From Myxococcales bacterium (GTDB lineage: Bacteria > Myxococcota_A > Polyangia > Nannocystales > Nannocystaceae): a stretch of DNA of 64,000 nt. Made by a program: the position numbers and the translations under genes. This document shows positions 15,962 through 24,970 of this stretch, one piece after another. Position 1 is the stretch's first letter, and every line of letters starts with the position of its first letter. The notes beneath the pieces are model-generated. The model was not told the DNA's origin. It did no database searches and saw only the letters and a program-made list of their open reading frames with translations. The stretch spans positions 175,493 to 239,492 of the forward strand of contig JACKDU010000013.1 of the NCBI GenBank assembly GCA_020633335.1. The letters run 5' to 3'.

Positions 15962-16843
15962 CTAGGGCGTCGGCTGGATGTCGACGTTGACGCACCAGTG
16001 GCCGTTGCCGGACTTGAAGTAGCTCTCGACCGGCGTCCGCGGGATGTCGCAGCCGCTCCCGTCGGCCTCCATCTCGAGGAACGAGAGGCCGGCGCCCGGC
16101 GTCTTGACGTCGATCGGGATCGCCACCTGGGAGTCGTTGTCGCCGGTCCGGACGGCCGCGCAGAAGGCGGGCTCGGCGAACATCACCGGCGGGTCGACGA
16201 AGACCTCGTGGTAGACGGCCTTGCTGATCGAGGGGCCCGGGGCGCTGGCGATCACGCCGCCGGTCGGCGCCTTGGCGACCGGGTCGTAGGCGTAGAAGTC
16301 GACGGTCAGCGGCGAGGTGTTCTTGCGATAGGCGACGTTGATCCCGACCCGCGAGACGTAGAGCGGGCCGTCGACCGCCGGCGTGAAGCACTCGATGTCG
16401 ACGTGGTTGGCCGCCACCAGGAACCCCATCCAGGTGCAGGCGAGGATCTCCCCGCAGGTGTCGGGGTTGTAGTTGCGGAGGGTCATCTTGTCGAAGGCCG
16501 GGGCGTCGCCGGTGGTGTCTCCGCCGCCGGTCGTCGTCCCCTCGCCGGTGGTGCTGGTGCTGGTGCTGGTGCTCGAGGCGCTCCCCGGGCCGAGCCCATC
16601 GATCGTCAGCGAGCCGGGCATGCTGGTCCCGCCGTCGGAGTCCGAGTCGCCGCCGCTGATCACCCCGCTCGTCGAGATCTGGCCGCCGCTCGCGTCCCCC
16701 CCGGTGTCGGCGGCGCTCGTCGAGGCGATCGCGGTCGTGCCCTCCGTGGCGAGCTCGTCGACCGAGTACTCCGGGTTGGTGAGGACGCAGCCCGCGGCCG
16801 AGAGCGCGAGCGCGAGGAGCGGCGCGGCGGGACGACGTGCCAT
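15962..16843 (-). CDS. Lipoprotein with Ser/Thr/Gly linker, paralogue of the next gene upstream
   Basis: The 293-residue protein starts MARRPAAPLLALALSAAGC, with lipobox SAAGC. A linker of about 90 residues rich in Ser, Thr, Gly and Asp follows, with four Ser-Thr dipeptides encoded by a GGTGCT run. The C-terminal ~190 residues contain six cysteines and end in the pattern CDIPRTPVESYFKSGNGHWCVNVDI. That ending is plainly homologous to the end of the neighbouring lipoprotein (CSLPLTPLSSVLESPNARYCIAVEI). The domain looks like a secreted beta-sandwich; its function is unknown. The upstream paralogue ends 80 bases before this gene on the same strand. Confidence 0.72.
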   Translation of the reverse strand: MARRPAAPLLALALSAAGCVLTNPEYSVDELATEGTTAIASTSAADTGGDASGGQISTSGVISGGDSDSDGGTSMPGSLTIDGLGPGSASSTSTSTSTTGEGTTTGGGDTTGDAPAFDKMTLRNYNPDTCGEILACTWMGFLVAANHVDIECFTPAVDGPLYVSRVGINVAYRKNTSPLTVDFYAYDPVAKAPTGGVIASAPGPSISKAVYHEVFVDPPVMFAEPAFCAAVRTGDNDSQVAIPIDVKTPGAGLSFLEMEADGSGCDIPRTPVESYFKSGNGHWCVNVDIQPTP

Positions 16844-16923
16844 CGCCACGTACCCTATCACCCGGTCGCGGCGGCCCTCCGTCCGGTTGCGTTCCGGCGG
16901 TCGATCGGTCGGCGCAGCTCCGC

Positions 16924-17751
16924 TCAGCCAGGCGTGATCTCGACCGCGATGCAGTAGCGAGCGTTCGGCGACTCGAGGACGGAGGAGAGCGGCGTGAGCG
17001 GGAGCGAGCAGCTCCCCGGCCCGACGATCTCGACGAAGGCCGGCCCCGCGCTCCCGTCCAGGGTCGCCGCCGGGACCAGCGTGGTCGCCTCGTCGCCGCC
17101 GATGATGGCGACGCAGAAGTCGGCGACGTCGACCGCGATCGGCTCGGGCGGGGTCAGGCTGATGAAGGTGTCGTCGGCGATCGGCGGGAAGCCGACGGCG
17201 GCGATGAGCGTCCCGAGCGTCTTGGTGTCGGGGTTGAGGGTGTAGACCCGGAGCTCGGGCGCCGGCATGCCGAGGAGCGCCCGCAGCTCGCCCTCGACGC
17301 GGGTGACGGCGAAGGGCGGGGCGATCGGCGCGGAGAAGCACTCGAACGCGGAGATCCGCGCCGGCGCGGTCTGGCCGTTGTAGGCGCAGTGGGGGCTGTT
17401 GTCGCAGGAGGCGCCGACCGTGTTGCTGAGGAGGAGCGGCTCGCCGTCACCGGTGGTCGTCATCGCCCCGGTCGAGGGGTCGCCCGAGACCTGGCCGCTG
17501 CTCTCGCCGCCGCCCGTCGACGCGCCGCCGGTCGTGCCTGTGGCCGTGTCGCCGTCGTTGGTGCTCGGGCCCGTCGACGAGGTCGATGAGTTCGACGCGG
17601 ATGACGAGGTCGACGAGGTCGTCGCGCTCGCTCCGCTCGCGCTCGCGCCCGTGCTCGCGTCGCTGGCCTCGCCGCCCCCGCTGCTGCCCGCGCCCGGATC
17701 GACGAAGCATCCGCTGGCGAGGGCGAGGAGGAGGGCGAGGCGGCGGTGCAT
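16924..17751 (-). CDS. Lipoprotein with Ser/Thr linker, abutting the acyl carrier protein gene
   Basis: This 275-residue protein begins MHRRLALLLALASGCF, with lipobox LASGC. Residues 18-95 are Ser/Thr/Ala/Gly linker. The C-terminal domain (about 180 residues, starting LLLSNTVGASC) shares its cysteine layout and final segment with the downstream lipoprotein, so the two arose by duplication. The ATG begins at the very next base after the stop of the ACP gene, with no spacer. This suggests co-transcription and coupled translation with the metabolic operon upstream. No Shine-Dalgarno can exist outside the ACP coding end. Function unknown. Confidence 0.72.
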   Translation of the reverse strand: MHRRLALLLALASGCFVDPGAGSSGGGEASDASTGASASGASATTSSTSSSASNSSTSSTGPSTNDGDTATGTTGGASTGGGESSGQVSGDPSTGAMTTTGDGEPLLLSNTVGASCDNSPHCAYNGQTAPARISAFECFSAPIAPPFAVTRVEGELRALLGMPAPELRVYTLNPDTKTLGTLIAAVGFPPIADDTFISLTPPEPIAVDVADFCVAIIGGDEATTLVPAATLDGSAGPAFVEIVGPGSCSLPLTPLSSVLESPNARYCIAVEITPG

Positions 17752-18027
17752 CTATCCTGGTGGGCCGGGCGGGGAGGCGAGGCGCTCGCCGATGTACTCG
17801 ACGCAGCCCTCGAGGGTGGCGAAGCGGGGGTAGTCCGCCTCCGGGATCTCGATCCCGTAGCGCTCGTGGAGGCGGATGATGAAGTTTAGGAAGTCCATCG
17901 AGTCGATGTCGAGGTCCTGGCGGAGATCAATTCCGCGCTTGATCTCGCCGCGCTCGAGGTCGGGGGCGACGTCGAGGAGGGCGTCGATCACGGTCGACTC
18001 GATGGATGCGGGGTCGCTTGCGCTCAT
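17752..18027 (-). CDS. Acyl carrier protein, last enzyme-related gene of the dehydrogenase operon
   Basis: The 91-residue protein is an ACP of normal length. DIDSMDFLNF holds the phosphopantetheine attachment serine (Ser43) in the usual D-S-hydrophobic setting, and the four-helix pattern is intact. Acidic residues follow the serine as in acyl carriers of fatty acid or secondary pathways. Its ATG overlaps the stop of the E2 gene (ATGA). An ACP encoded with acetyl-CoA synthetase and a 2-oxoacid dehydrogenase is unusual; it might accept an acyl group made by the complex, but no acyltransferase or ketosynthase is nearby to show this. Confidence 0.88.
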   Translation of the reverse strand: MSASDPASIESTVIDALLDVAPDLERGEIKRGIDLRQDLDIDSMDFLNFIIRLHERYGIEIPEADYPRFATLEGCVEYIGERLASPPGPPG

Positions 18028-19448
18028 AGCTTCTCGGGCTCCTGGAGGAGGCGGTCGACGGCGGCGAGGAAGATCGCGCCGCGGTGCCCGTCGCTGACCC
18101 GGTGGTCGGCGGCGAGGCTGATCTGAATCAGGGTGCGGGGGACGATCGCGCCGTCGACCACCCACGGCCGCAGGGCCGGCGTGCCGACGCCGACGATCGC
18201 CACCTGCGGCGGGTAGATCACCGGAGAGAGCGAATCGACGCCCTTGTCGCCGAGGCTGGTGACGGTGATCGTCGGATCGCGGAGCTCCGAGGAGCGGAGG
18301 CCGCCGCTGCGGGCGCGGCCGACGAGGTCGCGGACCGCCGCCATCAGCTCGCCGAGCGGGCGCTCGTCGCAGTCGTGGATCGCCGGCGCGATCAGGCCGC
18401 CGCCGCGGAGGGCGATCGCGAAGCCGAGGTGGATCGCGGGGCTCGCCTGGAAGCCGGTCGCGTCGTCGTAGGTCCCGCTCAGCTCGGGGACCTCGCGGAG
18501 CGCCCGCGCGATCGCCTTGAGCACCGGGATGATCGGCAGGAGGCGCTCGGTCACCGGGCGCTCGAGGTTGGTCGCGCGCACCCACTCGAGGGCGGCGCTG
18601 AAGTCGACCGTGTGGCCGAGGTAGTAGTGGGGGATCGTCCGCTTCGAGCGAGCCATCGCCGCCGCGATCGCCTCGCGCATCGCCGCCTGGGCGGCCGCGT
18701 CGGGGCGCCCCGGGCGGGCGCGGGGCGCCGTGGTAGGGGCCGGGGCGGCGCGCGCTCGCTCGACGTCGTCGCCGGTGATCGAGCCGCCGGGGCCACTCCC
18801 GGTGAGGCCGCCGAGGGCGACGCCGTGGACGGCGGCGAGGTGGCGGGCGCGCGGTGATGCCAGGGGCGCGCCGTCGCTTCGCTGGGTGAGCGGCGGTGAT
18901 GCGGGGGCCGCTTCGGGGGCCGCTGCGCTCGTGGTCGCGGGCGGGGGCGGGGGCGCAGTTGCGGTGGCGACAGGCTCCGGCGTGACGGCGGTCGCAGGCT
19001 CCGGCTCCGGCGCGGCGGTGACGGGCGCGGCGGTCGGAGCGGGGACGGGCGCGGGAGCAGGCGCGGGAGCAGGTGTCGCAGCGGGCGCGGGCGCGGGTGC
19101 GGGCGGAGGCGCCGGGCCGGGGGCGGGGGCGGGCGCCATCTCGACCTCCGCCGCGGGAGCCGCCTTCGTTGCTGTCCCTTTGGACATCTCCTTCGCGGCC
19201 GTCGCGACCCCAGAGCCATCCCCGACGATCGCCAAGATCGTGTCGACCGGCACCTTCACCCCGACCGGGACGACGATCTCCTCGATCACCCCCTCGTCGA
19301 AGATCTCGACGTCGATCGCCCCCTTCTGGGTCTCGACGACCGCGACGATGTCGCCGCGCTTGACCCGATCGCCGGGCTTGACCAGCCACTCGACGAGGAC
19401 GCCGGCGTCCATGTCGGCGCCGAGGGAGGGCATCCGAAACTCAGCCAT
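18024..19448 (-). CDS. Dihydrolipoamide acyltransferase E2 of a 2-oxoacid dehydrogenase complex
   Basis: The 474-residue E2 begins with one lipoyl domain (residues 1-75), whose lipoylated Lys42 is in ETQKGAIDVE. A Pro/Ala/Thr swinging-arm linker follows (about 80-185). The E3/E1-binding domain comes next (SPRARHLAAVHGVALGGLTGSGPGGSITGDDVE). The C-terminal catalytic domain ends with ISLAADHRVSDGHRG, where His and Asp of DHRxxDG perform acyl transfer to CoA; the usual Val is Ser here. The complex oxidises a 2-oxoacid, probably pyruvate, to acyl-CoA. No E3 (lipoamide dehydrogenase) gene is in the window, so that subunit would come from elsewhere. A perfect TGTCCCTTTGGACA palindrome lies inside the linker coding region. 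Confidence 0.92.
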   Translation of the reverse strand: MAEFRMPSLGADMDAGVLVEWLVKPGDRVKRGDIVAVVETQKGAIDVEIFDEGVIEEIVVPVGVKVPVDTILAIVGDGSGVATAAKEMSKGTATKAAPAAEVEMAPAPAPGPAPPPAPAPAPAATPAPAPAPAPVPAPTAAPVTAAPEPEPATAVTPEPVATATAPPPPPATTSAAAPEAAPASPPLTQRSDGAPLASPRARHLAAVHGVALGGLTGSGPGGSITGDDVERARAAPAPTTAPRARPGRPDAAAQAAMREAIAAAMARSKRTIPHYYLGHTVDFSAALEWVRATNLERPVTERLLPIIPVLKAIARALREVPELSGTYDDATGFQASPAIHLGFAIALRGGGLIAPAIHDCDERPLGELMAAVRDLVGRARSGGLRSSELRDPTITVTSLGDKGVDSLSPVIYPPQVAIVGVGTPALRPWVVDGAIVPRTLIQISLAADHRVSDGHRGAIFLAAVDRLLQEPEKL

Positions 19449-20451
19449 GCTTCCCCCCGACGAGCCCGCGGGCGGCGGCGGCGATGCTCTCCGGCTGGGG
19501 GATCGCCGCCTCCTCGAGGTGCTTGGCGTAGGGGATCGGCACCTCGGCCGAGCAGACCCGGGCGATCGGCGCGTCGAGCTCGTAGAACGCCTCCTCCGCC
19601 AGGCGGGCGGCGATCTCGGCGGAGAGCGAGCCGCTCCGCCAGCCCTCGTCGACGATCAGCGCGCGGTGGGTCCTGCGGAGCGACGCGAGGATCGTCGGCA
19701 TGTCGAGGGGCCGGAGCGAGCGGAGGTCGACGACCTCCATGTCGATCCCCTCGGCGGCGAGCGCCTCGGCGGCGGCCAGCGCCTTGCGCAGCGAGCCGCC
19801 GTAGGTGAAGCAGGAGAGCGTCGTCCCCGGCCGCCGGACCTTGGCGCTGACGATGTCGATCGCCGCCGGATCGGCGGGCAGCGGCCCCTCGCTGTTGTAG
19901 AGGTCGGCGTGCTCGAAGATGAGCACCGGGTTGGGATCGAGGAGCGCCGGCCAGAGCATCCCCCGCGCGTCCTCGACGGTCGCCGGCGCCAGCACCTTGA
20001 TCCCGGGGATGTGGGCGTACCAGCCCTCGAGGCTGTGGGAGTGCTGGGCGGCGAGCTGGCGGCCGGCGCCGGTCGCCATCCGGATCACCAGCGGGATCTC
20101 AAATTGTCCGCCGGACATGTGCCGCAGGGTCGCGGCGTTGTTCATGATCTGGTCGAGGGCGAGGAGCGAGAAGTTGACCGTCATGACCTCGACGATCGGT
20201 CGCATCCCGCCGAGGGCCGCGCCGATCCCGGCGCCGACGAAGGCCGACTCCGAGAGCGGCGTGTCGCGGAGGCGCTCCTCGCCGTAGCGGTCGAGGAGGC
20301 CCTTGGTGACCGCGTAGCAGCCGCCGTAGCGGCCGACGTCCTCGCCCATCAGGAAGACCCGCGGGTCGCGATCGAGCGCCTCGACGAGCGCCTCCTTGAT
20401 CGCCTCCCGGTAGGTCGCGGTGGCGGTGGTCGCTTGGTTGGTGCCCGTCAT
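19441..20451 (-). CDS. 2-oxoacid (pyruvate-type) dehydrogenase E1 beta subunit
   Basis: The 336-residue protein has the E1-beta architecture: ATATYREAIKEALVEAL, FLMGEDVGRYGGCYAVTKGL, DTPLSESAFVGAGIGAALGGMRPIVE (cofactor and subunit contact region) and the transketolase C-terminal domain with VVDLRSLRPLDM. With the alpha subunit it forms the thiamine diphosphate-dependent decarboxylase that passes the acyl group to lipoyl-E2. The ATG at 20451 overlaps the alpha subunit stop (TGATG), and the stop overlaps the start of E2, so the three are tightly coupled. Around residue 114 the atypical codons GGA CAA TTT sit on a TGTCC-GCC-GGACA palindrome. Confidence 0.93.
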   Translation of the reverse strand: MTGTNQATTATATYREAIKEALVEALDRDPRVFLMGEDVGRYGGCYAVTKGLLDRYGEERLRDTPLSESAFVGAGIGAALGGMRPIVEVMTVNFSLLALDQIMNNAATLRHMSGGQFEIPLVIRMATGAGRQLAAQHSHSLEGWYAHIPGIKVLAPATVEDARGMLWPALLDPNPVLIFEHADLYNSEGPLPADPAAIDIVSAKVRRPGTTLSCFTYGGSLRKALAAAEALAAEGIDMEVVDLRSLRPLDMPTILASLRRTHRALIVDEGWRSGSLSAEIAARLAEEAFYELDAPIARVCSAEVPIPYAKHLEEAAIPQPESIAAAARGLVGGKHG

Positions 20452-21446
20452 CAGCGCTCCTCCCCGGCGTAGACATCCTTGGTCAGGGTCTCGATCGGCT
20501 CGAAGGTGCCGGCCTCGGCGAAGGCGACCGCGGCCTCGACCTCGCGGCTGATCTCGGCCTCGAGGGCCTCGAGGTCGCGGTCGTCGAGGAGCCCGGCCTC
20601 GCGCAGGCGCCCCTGGAAGCGGAGGATCGGCCCGTGCTTCTTCCAGCGCTCGATCTCCTCCTTGTCGCGGTAGAGCTGGGCGTCGAACATCGAGTGCGCG
20701 CGGAAGCGGTAGGTCCGCATCTCGAGGAAGACCGGCCCATCGCCGGCGCGGATCGACGCGAGCGCCCGCTGGGCCGCGTCGGCGACCGCGAGGACGTCCA
20801 TCCCGTCGACCCGCTCGGCGGGGACGTTGTAGCTCGCGGCCTTGACCGTGAGATCGGTCTGCGACTCCGAGCGATCGAGCGCGGTCCCCATCGCGTAGAG
20901 GTTGTTCTCGCAGACGAACAAGACCGGCAGCTTCCAGACCGCCGCCAGGTTCATCGACTCGTGGAACTCGCCCTCGGCGACCGCGCCCTCGCCGAAGAAG
21001 CAGACCGTCACCGCCTCCTGGCCCTGCATCTTGGCCGCGAGCGCGAGGCCGACCGCCAGCGGCAGGCCGCCAGCGACGATCGCGTTGCCGCCGTAGAAGC
21101 GGGTGCGGGCGTCGAAGAGGTGCATCGACCCGCCGCGCCCGCGCGAGCACCCCTCCTGCTTGCCGTACATCTCGGCCATGATCGCGCCCATCTCGACCCC
21201 GCGGGCGAGCGCGTGGCCGTGCTCGCGGTAGGTCGAGATGATCGCGTCCTCGGCCCGGAGCTGGCTGATGAGGCCGACGGCGACCGCCTCCTCGCCGATA
21301 TAGAGGTGGAGGAAGCCGCGGATCTTCTGGGCGGAGTAGACCTCGGCGGCCTTCTCCTCGAAGCGGCGGATCCGTAGCATCTCGCGGAGGAGGAGGAGGG
21401 CCTGCTCGCGGCCCGGGAGCGGGAGCTCTCTCGGCGTCTGGGTCAT
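20451..21446 (-). CDS. 2-oxoacid (pyruvate-type) dehydrogenase E1 alpha subunit
   Basis: The 331-residue protein carries MLRIRRFEEKAAEVYSAQ and GFLHLYIGEEAVAVG, both typical of pyruvate-dehydrogenase alpha subunits. The thiamine diphosphate motif runs from FFGEGAVAEG to the Asn in LFVCENN. The phosphorylation-loop-like segment YRFRAHSMFDAQLYR suggests pyruvate-type substrate selection, but acetoin or branched-chain substrates cannot be excluded. Start ATG at 21446; the acetyl-CoA synthetase stop lies 20 bases upstream. Together with E1-beta, E2 and acetyl-CoA synthetase it makes the operon an acetyl-CoA-generating unit from two sources, pyruvate and acetate. Confidence 0.92.
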   Translation of the reverse strand: MTQTPRELPLPGREQALLLLREMLRIRRFEEKAAEVYSAQKIRGFLHLYIGEEAVAVGLISQLRAEDAIISTYREHGHALARGVEMGAIMAEMYGKQEGCSRGRGGSMHLFDARTRFYGGNAIVAGGLPLAVGLALAAKMQGQEAVTVCFFGEGAVAEGEFHESMNLAAVWKLPVLFVCENNLYAMGTALDRSESQTDLTVKAASYNVPAERVDGMDVLAVADAAQRALASIRAGDGPVFLEMRTYRFRAHSMFDAQLYRDKEEIERWKKHGPILRFQGRLREAGLLDDRDLEALEAEISREVEAAVAFAEAGTFEPIETLTKDVYAGEER

Positions 21447-21466
21447 CGGCGTCACCTCGCGTCGGG

Positions 21467-23221
<1,755 letters not shown>

Positions 23222-23619
23222 GGTCCGGGAGTCTCCGGGGGCGGCGGGAGGGCCGCAAGCGCGGAATGGGCCGAAGAGGCCCTCAGCCCGCGGAAATTCT
23301 TGCTGTGCCCGCGGGCGCGCGGCTCGGTCATGGTGCAACCACGCTCCGGTAGCGCTCCGGTCGCGCTCCGGTCGCGCTCCGGTCGCGCTCCGGTCGCGCT
23401 CCGGTCGCGCTCCGCGGCGGGCCGGCTTGGTGCCCGGGTGCCCCAGGTCACGCTCGCCCCCGATGTTCGCCGCTCACTGCGAAAATAAATGCATGGCGCA
23501 AGCGTCCCTCGACAGCGCCGCCGAGGTGTTCCAATCTCTTGGGTGCGCTCGGGGGTCGCCTCCGCCCACATGATGGGGAGGCTGGCCCAAGCGGCGGAGT
23601 AAAAGGAAAGCGCGACGCC
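23222..23619. other. Divergent intergenic region with tandem repeats
   Basis: This 398-base gap separates the leftward acsA operon from the rightward secreted-protein gene. It contains the 11-bp repeat array at 23342-23414. It also has a patch of lower GC at about 23480-23500 (GCGAAAATAAATGCATGG), which may hold the rightward promoter, although no clear -35/-10 pair could be assigned. No open frame with the local codon usage is present. Confidence 0.6.
23342..23414. repeat. 11-bp tandem repeat array (CGCTCCGGTCG), six units plus part of a seventh
   Basis: Units begin at 23342, 23353, 23364, 23375, 23386 and 23397, with a partial unit at 23408. The first unit ends AG instead of CG; the others are identical. 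The array lies in the divergent region 120 bases upstream of the acsA start and 206 bases upstream of the next gene. A regulator-binding array is possible; so is replication slippage. Confidence 0.95.
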
Positions 23620-24603
23620 ATGCTGCGAAATCATCTCTGCTCACTCGCCTCGTTCGTGGTCCCGTTTGTCGCCGTCGGTCTGATGTTGCCGCCGGTGGCG
23701 CTCGCCGGACCCGACGCCCCGGTCGCCAGCGAGACCCTCGTCACCTCCGACTCGCCGCCGCCGCCCTCGCAGAGCCAGCAGCAGGGCGGCAACTCGCAGA
23801 CGCTGACGCCGGACTCGCAGAAGCAGCAGCAGATGCGCTTCGATCCCGGCGGCTCGCAGACCTACCAGGGCCCCGGGATCACGATGCAGCCGCAGATCCA
23901 GGTCCAGGTGCAGCCGCAGATCCAGGTGACCGCGCAGCCCCACGCCGAGGCCAACCCCAACTCGACCTCGAGCGCCAGCACCAACTCCAACGCGACCGCG
24001 ACCGCCGACGCCGACACCAAGTCCGACTCGCAGTCGCAGTCGCAGTCGAACGCCGAGAGCGACATCAAGGTCAAGCAGTCGAGCCCGCAGGCGACCCCCG
24101 CCCCGGCGCCCGCGCAGCCCGGTCGGGTGGCGACCTCGGGCCCGACCCGCATCCGCGTCAAGACCACGGTGATCCCGGGCAAGCCGAAGGCCCACCCGAT
24201 CTACCCCTACACGCCGCCGAAGCGGCGCAAGGGGCTGATGATCGCTGGTTGGTCGATCTTCGGCTCGTCCTACCTGCCGACCGCCTTCACCGGCGCCCAG
24301 ATCTACGACTGGTGCACCAACAACAAGACCGGCGCCGAGCGTCGTGACTGCCGCGAGCTCGGGACCCTCCTGATGATCCCGGTCGCCGGTCCCTTCATGG
24401 CGATCAACGAGGTCGACGAGGCGACCGAGGGCTACTTCCTCGCGCTCACCGGCGCGGTCCAGACCGCGGGCTTCCTCATGGGAGTGATCGGCACCGGTCA
24501 GTTCATCCGCGACGGCAAGCGCAACGATCGGATCAACGCCCAGGGCGTCCGCGTCGCCAAGGGCCTGCGGATCGGCGCCGGGTCGATGAGCTACTCCTTC
24601 TAG
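23620..24603 (+). CDS. Exported protein with Gln/Ser/Asn-rich region and two C-terminal hydrophobic segments, unknown
   Basis: The 327-residue protein has a signal peptide (MLRNHLCSLASFVVPFVAVG, cleavage near ALA-GP). Residues about 35-165 are low complexity: Gln/Ser-rich (PPPSQSQQQGGNSQ), a QPQIQVQVQPQIQV segment, then Ser/Asn/Ala/Thr (NPNSTSSASTNSNATATADAD). After a basic stretch (YTPPKRRKGL) come two hydrophobic segments near residues 210-230 and 285-305, separated by a CTNNKTGAERRDC loop that may form a disulfide. The general plan, a disordered spacer followed by a two-helix membrane hairpin, is shared with many myxobacterial exported proteins. ATG at 23620 is preceded by AAAAGGAAAG. Function not recognised. 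Confidence 0.7.
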   Translation: MLRNHLCSLASFVVPFVAVGLMLPPVALAGPDAPVASETLVTSDSPPPPSQSQQQGGNSQTLTPDSQKQQQMRFDPGGSQTYQGPGITMQPQIQVQVQPQIQVTAQPHAEANPNSTSSASTNSNATATADADTKSDSQSQSQSNAESDIKVKQSSPQATPAPAPAQPGRVATSGPTRIRVKTTVIPGKPKAHPIYPYTPPKRRKGLMIAGWSIFGSSYLPTAFTGAQIYDWCTNNKTGAERRDCRELGTLLMIPVAGPFMAINEVDEATEGYFLALTGAVQTAGFLMGVIGTGQFIRDGKRNDRINAQGVRVAKGLRIGAGSMSYSF

Positions 24604-24970
24604 CGGCCGCGTGACGCGGTCGAGCGCGGCGGGCCGCCCCTCGGGGTGGCCCGCTTCAATTTGGCGTCAAGGAAGGAGCGTGCGCGCTCGCGCGCGCGCG
24701 TGCGTGAATATGCAAGCGTCCCCGGTGACGGATCAGCGCCGCGGCGCGCGATGACGGGCATCGCTGCGCGCCCGTCCAGCGGCCACGGCGGGCGATGCGG
24801 GGGGTATACTGGGCCATGGTCTCTGCGCCCACGGAGGGCGCGATGATCTCGGGGGCGCTCCAAGCCTCCATGGGCTGCGGCCCGCGGGCTCATCGACGGT
24901 CAGGATGACAGGAGGACCAGGTCTCCGAGAGGGCCTGCTCTGGCGGCCTCGCGCTCACTCCACGCCCGCC
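24604..24970. other. Intergenic region before the giant coiled-coil gene
   Basis: This 367-base stretch holds a terminator at its left end, an 18-base alternating CG/TG run (24689-24706) of the kind that can adopt Z-DNA, a possible -10 box TATACT at 24805, and a 30-codon open frame at 24816-24908. The last overlaps an upstream in-frame ATG (24905) of the coiled-coil frame. Codons between 24905 and 24970 have A or T at the third position unusually often for this genome, so that part is treated as non-coding. Confidence 0.5.
24629..24660 (+). terminator. Intrinsic terminator-like hairpin after the exported Gln/Ser-rich protein
   Basis: GCGGGCC (24629-24635) pairs with GGCCCGC (24648-24654), and an inner CCCC/GGGG adds four pairs around a TC loop. 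TTCAATTT follows, a weak T-rich tail. It lies 26 bases after the stop codon. Confidence 0.65.

Noticed and set aside
24689..24706. Alternating CG/TG run as a functional Z-DNA element
   Set aside because: It is short, and in DNA of this GC content such runs arise easily. It is noted only in the description of the intergenic region.
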